Positions 46,353 through 55,918 of a stretch of DNA of 64,000 nt are shown piece after piece. A program made the position numbers and the translations under genes. Each line of letters starts with the position of its first letter. Positions within the stretch are counted from its first letter, which is position 1. Below the pieces are notes generated by a model. It saw only the letters and a list, made by a program, of their open reading frames with translations. It searched no databases and was not told the origin of the DNA. This stretch comes from Nothopassalora personata (lineage: Eukaryota > Ascomycota > Dothideomycetes > Mycosphaerellales > Mycosphaerellaceae): assembly GCA_033816765.1 (NCBI GenBank), contig CM066294.1:1612001-1676000 (forward strand). Reading direction: 5' to 3'.

Positions 46353-49111
46353 GATGAACTTGGGGCTGCATTGCTTGGAGTTCGAGCGTCCTTTGATGCA
46401 TAGCGCGGGCAAGAGGAAAGATGGACTTGTACAGCAGGAGGATACAGTAATGGAAACAGGTTCGTAACAACAGCTTCTCATACTGGTCCTGCTTAGAGAA
46501 TGTGATGCCACGTGCAGAGCGTAGCCTCTTGCCTCATCTATTCAGGCGCGCGATGTATCTCTTCGTTGAGCTCAGACAATAGCCTGGATTGTTCTCTTCT
46601 AGGACGTCGCGTACAGTGGTTACTTATGTGCCAGCAGCCCCCTTGCTCCAACCTTACTAATCCATATATCGCCCGCCACCTCGACTATCTGCTACTCGCG
46701 CGGAGCCCGACCGACGGTGAAGCCGTTCAATACCCGATGCAGCGTTACTATATTTCAACGCACCAGACTATCATCGGCGCTTGCTAGATGACAACGTCTG
46801 GATCATCCCATCACGCATATGCTGTTCGCTGCCTTTGGACGGTGCCTCTTATTTTTGATGATGGGTCTACTCGCATCGCACCAGATACGGCGCTACTGGC
46901 CGTCAGAGATACTACGGGCGCATAGCATCTGGTCAAGTGAGAACCTCGTGACCTCTGGTGTCGATTGGTGAGATTGCCAAGTGAGACAAGGCTGCTGACT
47001 CAAGCACATCACTCGGTCATTCGGCAAGCGTGCGGTCTTTGGTGAGCTCGCTATAGAGATCTACATTCTTGAATATGTCGACCTCACTGCTCTCGACATG
47101 AAGCCTGAGAAGGGGTAGTTGGTATTGCTATATTGGCTACTGTATTTAAGGTGTATGTAGCTGTCTATTTACCTATTACTTCCCTTGATCTGCTGCTAAG
47201 AGTTCTTAGCTGCTACCTCGTTGTCTATTCTTCGAGGTATGGGTGCTGATGTAGGTGCCTGTCTACGGCGTGTTGCTAGAGCCGGACTGCTACTACTACC
47301 GCTTACATTGCGAGGCCGCTTTCGACTATCTAGTATTGTCGGTGGTTCCGTTACTAGTGTGCTAGCAGCTGTTACAACCGGTAAGGACGGCAGATACTGA
47401 CCGGTAGGCAGGTGGATCTATCCGGCAGGCATGTGTCTACAACGATTTTAGCTAATGTCCCAAAATTGAGGCCATTACACACTAGAATAAGCAATCTTTG
47501 CGGGACGCGTTACGTGTCTCTTTGCACCTCACCGTCGCCAATCTCACCTTCGTTAATTGACACTATTACTATAGAGATTTTAGAACGCACTAGGAACGAA
47601 TATAAGGCATTGCCCTATGACTATACATTAGCCGAGCTTTATCATTACACCTATATCTAATGATCTAGTAAATATCGGGTCGATACACTATGTTGTTATA
47701 GTATAGTGTCGTCCGTTCGAAACACTTTGTATTGTAGCTAGCTAGTATGTAATGTCCGAACTTAGCCTCGTGAGCATCGGGCGAACTTCGGCTCCTAATA
47801 GCTCTAATTTACAAACCTATTAACAACACTACAACAACATAACGACTATATTACATATATAGCATCGGAAACGTAGTCGCTCTGTAGATCAAGAGCCTTG
47901 CTAATAGACGCGTAAATAGAGGACCTATGACTACACCTTACGACACGAAAAATAAACAGGTACGCGCTCGTATCTATCTCGGTGTGTACTACTGTACACC
48001 AACTGCCGCCTGAGACAATACTGCTTGGCGCGGCAACTGAGGTATTCGCTTGAGATAGGCGTTATATTTAACACCAGGTATATACAACCCCTGTCAGCTT
48101 GCTATACCGGTGCAGGAATTGTAACCGAGGAATCTGCTACTGGACAGGGTATAGTACTTCACATCGACAGAGGTTGAACAAACGATGTCCAGGACTGTAT
48201 TAGCATCATTGCTTATCTGACAAGTCCGCAAGGTTCCATGTGCACCGTGAGCAGTGGGTCCAGGCAATGTTCTAAGCCATGTTTTCAGGCGCCAGAGTCG
48301 AGTCGAGCAAGTACGATTTGGCTGGCGGTTCAACCGCGCTGGCTACCAAATCATAGCCGGGACAGAGCCGTGGCCCTTTAGTTCGCAGCATTAGGCCCGA
48401 GACTACCGACCAAGTACCCGGCCTCTGTTCCATCCATGTGTCGGACTTGTACTTCAGCCTAGGGGCAGCCTATGCGTAGAGAAGTCATGACAGAAGCGTA
48501 GAAGCTTTCCCGTATCTGACGTTCAGGTTTCCGATCTAATTCAGCCGGGCATCATGTCAATGCTGAGATGTGCCCTAAGGGAGAGACAGCTACCAGAGCC
48601 GTTCGCTCTCGTACCCGTCATCTATCTGGAGTTCAGGGCAGTAGCCGAAGTATTCACGACCTGTACTGAGGCTCGGATTGAAGCCACAATGAAGCATACC
48701 TCCAAAGTGCTCATGGCGTGTGTCGGCGTCACTTCAAACCAGTCGTATCAAGTCCCAACCCTTTCAGGCATTTCGTTGCTTCATCATAGTCTGTTCACAT
48801 GAACCACATCTACAGCCAGAGCTTATGCTATGAGAGACATGAGAGATATGAGTAGCACCGGCGTCGACTGAAGAGCGCAGTGTATGAATTACACCCTGCA
48901 GTCTCACTATAGGCTTGCTGCCACACCCTTTCGAGTAATAGCAATGCCACAGGGACGCGAGATCGGCCACGCTACTGAGGGTAACGCTATCTCTAAGTTC
49001 GTCGACGAGGTACAGCCGACAGAGACAGAATTATCTCATAGTATGGCTCAAACTGAGACATACTAATGGCCATTGACAGTTTCTATGATCAGTGAGGTCA
49101 ACATGATCTGG
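46353..49111. other. Gene-poor region, partly TA-rich
   Basis: This 2.8-kb stretch holds no convincing gene. From about 47.1 to 48.0 kb it is enriched in TA and CTA/TAG steps. It contains an inverted repeat (ACACTAT ... ATAGTGT) near 47689-47710 and broken short frames. This looks like the remains of a transposable element changed by C-to-T mutation, but I see no intact transposase or reverse-transcriptase motif and no terminal repeats. The part from 48.1 to 49.1 kb looks like ordinary noncoding DNA with the promoter of the next gene. Confidence 0.45.
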
Positions 49112-49117
49112 TATAAA
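49112..49117 (+). promoter_or_regulatory. TATA box of the secreted-peptide gene
   Basis: TATAAA followed by GG lies 124 bp upstream of the start codon at 49236. The leader between them is A/C-rich (CAACACAATCAGCAAGCACA), as in strongly expressed fungal genes. Confidence 0.6.
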
Positions 49118-49235
49118 GGTGGTCAGCATTCTCTCGTTGGTGGAAGAACCATCCTCACAACAGCAACACAATCAGCAAGCACATCAAGCAGCTACAAGTC
49201 CACAAGTTTCTTTCAAGACCACCAAACCAGGCAAA

Positions 49236-49598
49236 ATGAAGTGTAAGTGCTTCCATCGCCATTTTGATATCCTTCTAACAGCTCACAGCCACTCTCTTCG
49301 CTCTTTCCGCCCTGCTCGGCGCCGCCATGGCTTCTCCAGCCCCAGCTCCAGCAGCCAACGCCGCTCCAGCAGTCGAGAAGCGTAGCGACCACGACAGGGC
49401 CACGGATCTCTTCACTCGCAGCCAGTCGGATCCAGAGCTTGCCAAGCGTACGTCCGAGGCCTGCGCGATTTGCCTTTCTTCATGTGGCCCCGCTGGTAAG
49501 ACCTGACTCTCATCAGTCGTGCCGATCTCTGCTGACTTTCATCCATAGGAACCTGCGCTTGCTGCTCTCCGGGCCATGCCTGCGCAAATGAATGCTGA
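49236..49598 (+). CDS. Small secreted cysteine-rich peptide precursor with two KR sites
   Basis: Three short exons, 49236-49242, 49289-49495 and 49549-49598, have introns of 46 bp (GTAAGT/CACAG) and 53 bp (GTAAGA/CATAG), giving 87 residues. A clear signal peptide (MKSTLFALSALLGAAMA) is followed by a Pro/Ala spacer. Dibasic KR sites follow at residues 33-34 (VEKR) and 55-56 (LAKR), both suited to a Kex2-type protease. The last 31 residues begin TSEACAIC and contain eight cysteines, including a CACC cluster, so the mature product would be a compact disulfide-bonded peptide. The precursor plan resembles fungal effector or antimicrobial-like peptides; I do not recognise a family. The gene model is supported by the signal peptide appearing only with this splice choice and by even cysteine spacing. 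Expression and activity are unknown. Confidence 0.75.
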
Positions 49599-50011
49599 TA
49601 GTCAAGGGCTTGACAACTGGATAATTTTATATAGTGTACACAATTTCGTTGGATTGACAGCGCTGTGGTGATGAGATGGGAAGGGACTTTGTTAGCTTGT
49701 TTGTGAATACCCCCCCAATTGCATGAAGGTTCGGACGACCAGAAGATGTCTCCTGCTCCGTACTCTTACCCTCTTCTCCCATATAGTCTTGGCGCCTCTA
49801 CATGGAACGATGCACCACCTCCTCTCTCGTCATGTGGAGTCGGTGCAGCAACATGAACGCCACTGCCGCTTTGAAGAGTATCCATCATGCTGAAGGATTC
49901 AAGCATACCCTCGCCTGGTAGAGCGCGATTGTTAATCCATCGCAGAGGCGGTCCGGATGGGAGAACCAGTTTGAAGCACTCCCGCTGGCAAGCCACTGAC
50001 GAAGACTATCC
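49599..50011. other. Intergenic after the peptide gene
   Basis: About 0.4 kb with no recognised element apart from a run of seven C near 49710. It probably includes the 3' untranslated region of the peptide gene and decayed upstream sequence of the P450 remnant. Confidence 0.4.
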
Positions 50012-51725
50012 TTGCTGGGCCTCGCTTTACCACATCTTCCTGGTCCTGACTATCGCAGTCTGTGGAAGAGTCTTGATATTTTATACAACATCTTTCTGCA
50101 CCCTTTGCGACGGATACCGGGGCGTCTGGCCGGTCGGGCGGACGAGGAAATATGCTCTGGGGAAGTCGCGTTGATGACATCCTGGAGCTACACGAGAGAA
50201 GTATGGGCCTTTCGTTCGCATCGCTCCTGACGAAGTGAGCTTTGTCGATAAGGCGGCGCTGGTCCAAGTGTACAGCCACGCTACTAGAACCAGAAAGGTA
50301 CGCATGTGCGTGGCGAACTAGTGACCTCCGCTGACTCTCTCCGTAGACTTCGTGATACAATGTTTGGAGAGTCGACGCAGATTCTCGTGCGCCAGGGGCT
50401 AGTATTCCAGACAGTCTGTCATCATTGTCATGAGATTTTCAGCGTCACGGACCCAAAGATGCATTCATTTCCTTCGAAAACGCTTCCATAATGCGTACTC
50501 CATGTCGACGCTGCTCAACCTTGAATCGAATATGCAACCGTTCGCAGACATTGTGCGGTCCAGACTTCGAGTCGTTGCGAAGCAAGGCGGAGTCGTTGAC
50601 ATTCGGGATGGAACCTCGGACTTGGCCTTCGATGTAGGCATTACAATGCGCTCTATGTGTGTACGTCGCTAACGTGATCATTAGATAGTCATTACACTCA
50701 GCTCGGGCGAACGCTTCGGCTCTGTCGAACATTCTGCAGTCGGTTCCGGCGACATTATTCCCGCTTTTCATGGCTTCTGTTACATCAGCGCCATTCTGAG
50801 CTACAATCCAGGAGACACATGATGGGTGCAAAATTTCATGTCTGGTATCCTTTGAGGGGTGGTCGCGCCGCGGTGGATGACCGGCGCAGCAACGTTCAGC
50901 GCGTGGACGAACAAGGGCGTGCACAGTCGCATGGAAGTTGAGAGCAATCCTGCGATCATGACCGGCACATGCTCGACCATTTAATTGCTATGAAAGATCG
51001 CGAAGGGTCCTGTCGCTCCTGCAGCAGTGCCAGTCGAGGTGGGCAACTTGTTCGGCGCCGGAGCTGACACAACAGCCATTGGTATCGCTAGGGTCCTTGG
51101 TCAACTGACTATACACCAGGAAGACTAGCGAGAGATCGATGCACTCTACTCCGAGCACGATGCCGAGGACTCGTGGTATTTGGATTTCGAGACTTCAGCG
51201 AAGCCGCCCTGGTTCGAGGCTTGCAAGCGGAAAGCCATACGGATGTGTCCAGGCATTCTCTGGCAGCTTCCTCCACAGGCTCCTACAGGCGGTATCGAGA
51301 TCGCTGGCTACTATATCCCTGGCAGCGCTACTCTTTCCATGTCCACGATCGCGCATAAGCGCAGTCGAGAGATTTGGGGCGACGACGCGGACCAGTTCCG
51401 TTCAGGTCGCTGGGGAGTTGGAGAGCGGCACTAGCGAGGGATATGTGCGCGAAAGCGAAAAATTACAACATAATGGTAAGTGGCTGCGAATGGAATAGTT
51501 GAAGTCGAGCTTACCACTCGCAAGTTCGGGTATAGGTCCCCGACGTGTATCGAGAAGCACCTTGCCTTGATCGAGGTTCATGAATTTGTTGAATAATTCA
51601 TTGTTCACTTCGATCTCGAGCTGCTCAACAAAGAAGCGCCGTACGTGCGGCGGTCAGAGTGGTCTCATCTGCGGGAGAGGATCTCCATTAAGCTTCATGA
51701 CCGTGCTTTGGCCGCCGGCTCATGA
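50012..51725 (+). pseudogene. Degenerate cytochrome P450
   Basis: Fragments of a microsomal P450 follow in the right order but in changing frames: LDILYNIFLHPLRRIPG at about 50070, GPFVRIAPDEVSFVDKAA at about 50205, HSFLRKRFHNAYSMSTLLNLE at about 50460, the I-helix GAGADTTAIGI at about 51053, GIEIAGYYIPGSATLS at about 51295, and the haem-loop remnant FGYRSPTCIEKHLALIE at 51525. The active-site residues are damaged. The K-helix ExxR glutamate is Lys (KAIR). The haem loop has Arg, Pro and Glu where F-x-x-G-x-R-x-C-x-G requires Gly, Arg and Gly. In-frame stops occur after IHQED and EVHEFVE. Several losses equal G-to-A changes on this strand. The gene is dead. The closest live families are benzoate-hydroxylase-like or trichodiene-oxygenase-like P450s of secondary metabolism. 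Confidence 0.8.
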
Positions 51726-51906
51726 CGTCTTCATTGTGAAGCGTTGCTGAATGAAAAGACCCGGGCGAAGAGCGTGGGAGCCACGATAACAGTCTCGCCG
51801 TTAAGGTCAGTAGGATGGGATATGGCATCGTTCAGGGATCACGATCCGCTTCCCCAAGGAAATCTGCCAAGGAGCGTAGCACAGTTCCCATGCGAGAGGT
51901 AACTGG

Positions 51907-54087
51907 TCACATTGTTAGCGTGTTCTCGATACGGTAAATATGGAAGGCTTTACCTCCCCAGACCCACTCGTCATAGAACAAAGAGAAGAAACGTGCTACC
52001 TCTGCCGCCATTAAGTTCTCGGAGTTGATCTCGCAGTCCGAGCGCCTAAGTGTACGAGACATGTGGTCTCTGAGCGCCCAATCATCGACCTGCGTGTCGA
52101 TGCTGGTGTCGTGAATCCATTTGATGAGGAACAAAATCGAATCCCAAGCAGATATCATATACTCGAAGCTCCACACGAGACCTGCTAACTTAGGAATGAG
52201 TAGTGTGCCGCCTCGATCAGGGAAGACAAAGCTCTCGAAGATGTCTGCCACAGCGGCAAGCGTTGTGGGTGTGCGTGCAATGGTTCCTTGGATATAGTGG
52301 TGTATAGCAACCGACCTTGCAGCGGCATCACCTCGCAACATGGCGGATCGATCTGCCGACATTGTCGAGGAACATAGGCGGCTAAAAGCAATCCGGGAGA
52401 CGGCGCTGGCATTGAATAGGAAGTTCGGTCTGGGCTCAAGTGATTCTGTCAAAGCTGATTTGCCACGGTCTAGTAGCAATGCTTTAGACGCTGATAGACC
52501 TGGAAGGATGCTCAGAGAGCCTGAGTCCCCAAAGCTGTTCGCACTGTGCCAGACATGGATCGAGAAAGCGTGCATCAGGATTGTGATCGCGAATCCGGAT
52601 TTGCGAGACAAGATGGCTAAGGCTGAATGATCCTGATTGCAAAGCATATCGACCGCAGCCTTGATCGTGAGTGATGTCTTCGCATCGCCCATAGATACTT
52701 GCCACTCTTCCGCTGTAGCTGCCTGCCATGCACATTCCGGCGAGGGGAGCTGTACATCCCCATGCAGAGGCACTGATATGCCTGGAGGAATGCCATAAGT
52801 GGCTGTCAGCAGGTTGCATAATATCCATACCCCATGTAGGATTCGTCGTTTGCTCTCCGCTTGAACCCAATCCACCCAGCGATGCGCAGAACTGGACGAA
52901 TCGCTCTCGTGTTGGAGGCTGCGGGCTATGCTATGGTAGGCGTTCGCAAGTCTGCCTTGCCATCCTACAGCTTTCTCGGACACTTCACAATCGCCACTAA
53001 AAGCGCCGAATATCATAAGCAGGAGTGAGGTCCTGGCGCCGGCTAGTCTCACCGACTGCACGTGGTCACCAAGTTCATCTGGTGAAGCAAGGTCACCGGC
53101 ATAGAAAAGCTCGGCACACGCTTGGTCTGGTACGAAGTTATCCTCCAGAAATGTTGCTTCTGCTGCAAGGTATAGGTACGTGGCCACCTTACGGCCCAGC
53201 CGATATAGTGCACCGATCGCTGCCATTGCCAGAAGCAGCTGAGGAGGCTCCTGCGCATAATCGAAGCTCGGCTGGTGAATCAAGGGCAGGTGAATGTTGA
53301 ACATCTCGAAGTAAGCTGCTAAGCATATGCGAACCAACTCGGTACTCGGAGGCTGCGTTCCATTGACCAAAGACGGACCATCGGCGTGACTGAGCAGACT
53401 CTCGATCACTGCTTCCGGTGGGATTGCAGTAGCGCCTTGAGCGATATTTCCAAATGTCAGCGAGTCAATATTCGATGTGGTTCCAGTCTCTGCCACTTGG
53501 CTGATAGGATAGGCAGTTGCATCCTGCAGTTGCTGAGAGGCGGTCCAGTACCAGGCTTTGCCGCCATCACTGTGCATACGAAGAGCTGGATCTAAGAAGT
53601 CTTCAAACCTATCAACAGTGGGCGCTATGTAGTATTCATCGCTATGAGGACCTCGGGGGATCGGGTCCGTCGGCGACACTGTAGTAGCCAAAGACGGAAC
53701 ACTATCCCAGACCTGGTCGGCTGTTGGTGAGTTCACATCCTGTACGCCAGTTTTCGGACTGATTGGGCTAAAGTCATCGCTTGCGACTGCAGTGCTCGGC
53801 CGCCACACCGCGGTAGAAGAGACATTGGGAGATGCATCGTTGGCATGAAGTGTCTTTTCGTGTCGCGTGACCAGGTCTCTTCTCGCAAAGCACTTTTGAC
53901 AGAAACGACACTCGAATGGCTTCTCGTTGGTGTCTAAAGCTGCGTCAGTGATGTCTCTGTAACATGATATGTTCAGCTCACGGCTCCGAGAGTGTCTCTG
54001 CCAATGCTCTCTCCTCTTGAACGACTTCGGGCAGTATTCACACTGATGCTTTCTGATCCCGAGTGGGCCATCCCTGGCGTCCGTCAT
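51907..54087 (-). CDS. C2H2 zinc-finger transcription factor with fungal-specific middle domain
   Basis: Exons 54087-53982 and 53933-51907 are separated by a 48-bp intron (GTGAGC/TTTAG). Splicing creates the RSHTNEKPFEC link between two fingers. The product has 710 residues. Finger 1 is C-x2-C-x12-H-x3-H (CEYC...HWQRHSRSH), and finger 2 is C-x2-C-x12-H-x4-H (CRFC...LVTRHEKTLH). After a Ser/Thr/Pro-rich linker, a long helical region from about residue 220 has the features of the PF04082 'fungal_trans' domain: LVRICLAAYFEMFNIHLPLIHQPSF, LLAMAAIGALYRLGRKVA, and later SKRRILHGVWILCNLL. This is a nuclear regulator. It may control neighbouring genes, but nothing in the sequence proves that. The paired finger-plus-fungal_trans plan is common in pathway-specific and stress regulators. 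Confidence 0.88.
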   Translation of the reverse strand: MTDARDGPLGIRKHQCEYCPKSFKRREHWQRHSRSRELNISCYRDITDAALDTNEKPFECRFCQKCFARRDLVTRHEKTLHANDASPNVSSTAVWRPSTAVASDDFSPISPKTGVQDVNSPTADQVWDSVPSLATTVSPTDPIPRGPHSDEYYIAPTVDRFEDFLDPALRMHSDGGKAWYWTASQQLQDATAYPISQVAETGTTSNIDSLTFGNIAQGATAIPPEAVIESLLSHADGPSLVNGTQPPSTELVRICLAAYFEMFNIHLPLIHQPSFDYAQEPPQLLLAMAAIGALYRLGRKVATYLYLAAEATFLEDNFVPDQACAELFYAGDLASPDELGDHVQSVRLAGARTSLLLMIFGAFSGDCEVSEKAVGWQGRLANAYHSIARSLQHESDSSSSAHRWVDWVQAESKRRILHGVWILCNLLTATYGIPPGISVPLHGDVQLPSPECAWQAATAEEWQVSMGDAKTSLTIKAAVDMLCNQDHSALAILSRKSGFAITILMHAFSIHVWHSANSFGDSGSLSILPGLSASKALLLDRGKSALTESLEPRPNFLFNASAVSRIAFSRLCSSTMSADRSAMLRGDAAARSVAIHHYIQGTIARTPTTLAAVADIFESFVFPDRGGTLLIPKLAGLVWSFEYMISAWDSILFLIKWIHDTSIDTQVDDWALRDHMSRTLRRSDCEINSENLMAAEVARFFSLFYDEWVWGGKAFHIYRIENTLTM

Positions 54088-54666
54088 TCCTTCTGGCGGA
54101 TGTGGAGGGCCGTATCATCATGTGACCGACGTGTCGGTGTACATGTGGAGTAATGGAAGACTTTGTAGGTTGCTCAAGTGATACCAAGACGCAGTCCTCG
54201 GGTATACGGCATTGCCGAGCGGGTATGCATAGTTCTAATTGTAGCGGCCAGGCATGGACGGGGACATCGTTGAGGCGCCTGTCGCGTACAGAGGGCGACG
54301 GTAATTGACGTTAGATGGACCATACAGCAAATCGTTGCGGAACAAGTAGTCAAAGACAAGCGTCCGCATCACGTGCATAAGGTAGTGTCCCATGTTATGC
54401 AGCTTGCATAAGGCGGGTCGTAACCTGAGGCATCTAGTGTACAGGTAATGTGCCACCGGGACGACAACAACATGGCCTATGAGCCACTGTGAAGGACGCC
54501 GACGGCAATGTCTGTCATTTCGAAGTCACAAGAGCGTTGCTAGAACCACTGGCCGCAGGCACAGGATGACAGTCATGGATGAGACACATTGTCGATTGAC
54601 CTCCTTCTGCGAGAGCCGGCCTCAATGTCTGACAGTACCATATCGTGAACAGTCTACCATCCTTCT
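54088..54666. other. Intergenic upstream of the zinc-finger gene
   Basis: About 0.6 kb, presumably the zinc-finger gene promoter and the cyclase gene 3' end. No gene, repeat or RNA was recognised. Confidence 0.45.
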
Positions 54667-55626
54667 TCAGAAGATCGCAACAACATTCGGCGGACTCGCC
54701 ACACCGCCAGGGACATAATTCACCTTGCTAACCAGAAAGAAACTCCACCTCTTCAACCTCTCACACTCCCCCGCCAACCTCTCCAAATCAAAAAGCTCCC
54801 CGATCGGCATCCCCCACCCCGCCAACATAACCTCATGCAAATGATACCCCTTCTGCGTCGGCCACGCCTCCCAACTCGGATGATCCGCCGCACAAGCGGA
54901 GAAATTCGTCCACATAAACTCCATCATCTCCTCACTCTGCTCCACGCCCGTGAACGTAAGAGGCTGCTTAGATCGCATAGCCTCGATCTCGTCGCGAGAG
55001 AGTTTATAGTACGCGTCCAAGTATCCGGTTCGGAGGATGAGGATGTCGCCGTGGTGGATTTCAGTACCTTGGTCTTGCGCGACTTGTCTGAGAGTTGCTG
55101 CGGTGATGGAGGCGGTCTCGAAGGCTTTGTGATCGAGGCCGCTCTTGAGCCGCCAGGCGTGGTAGTCGAGGAGGATTCCGCGGCCGACGATGCCTTTTTC
55201 TGCCCATGCGCCAATTCCAAGGTTATTTGTTTTCTGCACGCCGTTTCGCCCATGGATTTCGTCGAGGGTTACGCCGTTGTAGAAGACCTGCTCTTTCTGA
55301 TAACCGAAATGGCGGAAGCCGTCCCATTGGGAGCTGCTCTGGGTGTTGAAAGTCCAGACATCGTCGTTTACGATTCGGGGCGGTTTTTGATATGCTTTCT
55401 GCTCAAAGCTCTGTCGTCCGAAGAATGGCAGGTCGGCTTGAGCGTCGAGAGGCCAGTCGAGGTTTATGCGCGTGCCGGTCTGGATCTCCGAGGCGGCGCT
55501 CTTGACGACGGAGTCTGTGAGACGGTTCAGGGTGCCAAGTTGGTCGTCTTTGCCGTAGAGGCCCCAGGCGTTGTGGTGAGGGCCGTTCTTGTCGAGGGGT
55601 AGAGAGGAGAATGGAGGAACCGACAT
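54667..55626 (-). CDS. Cyclase-family (PF04199) amidohydrolase-like protein
   Basis: A 319-residue single-exon protein. The LYGKDDQLGTLNRLT start, the QWDGFRHFGYQ motif near residue 100, and the GRGILLDYHAW and HHGDILILRTGYLDAYY stretches are typical of the fungal branch of the 'putative cyclase' family, related to bacterial kynurenine formamidase. In the bacterial enzymes an HxGTHxD motif binds metal. Here WDGFRHFG stands in its place, as in other fungal members, so the metal ligands differ or are fewer. The natural substrate in fungi is generally unknown; small amides or lactones are likely. No targeting signal is seen. The start is the first Met, in good context. The role is unproven, but the family is clear. 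Confidence 0.85.
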   Translation of the reverse strand: MSVPPFSSLPLDKNGPHHNAWGLYGKDDQLGTLNRLTDSVVKSAASEIQTGTRINLDWPLDAQADLPFFGRQSFEQKAYQKPPRIVNDDVWTFNTQSSSQWDGFRHFGYQKEQVFYNGVTLDEIHGRNGVQKTNNLGIGAWAEKGIVGRGILLDYHAWRLKSGLDHKAFETASITAATLRQVAQDQGTEIHHGDILILRTGYLDAYYKLSRDEIEAMRSKQPLTFTGVEQSEEMMEFMWTNFSACAADHPSWEAWPTQKGYHLHEVMLAGWGMPIGELFDLERLAGECERLKRWSFFLVSKVNYVPGGVASPPNVVAIF

Positions 55627-55918
55627 TTCGTGTTGGGGAACTTGATCGAAATCGAGAGACTCGTGAGTGTGAACTGACTTACTGTATGGGCTGCTAAAAG
55701 CAGGCTAAGCTTTACACGTTCGCATGTTGATTACCCCTCGTCGTAACGGCGATGTCGCCGTGCAACACAGCTGGAGATGAGGAGAGACAGGTGGGGAGCG
55801 GAGAGAGCCTGGCCGAGCATGAGCTGCTTTTCCGCCTGGAAGTTTGTTCATCCGCCTGGTCTTATGAAAAGGATAGTTTTAGCGAGCAACGATAGATTCT
55901 ATGTTGAATACTGTCGGT

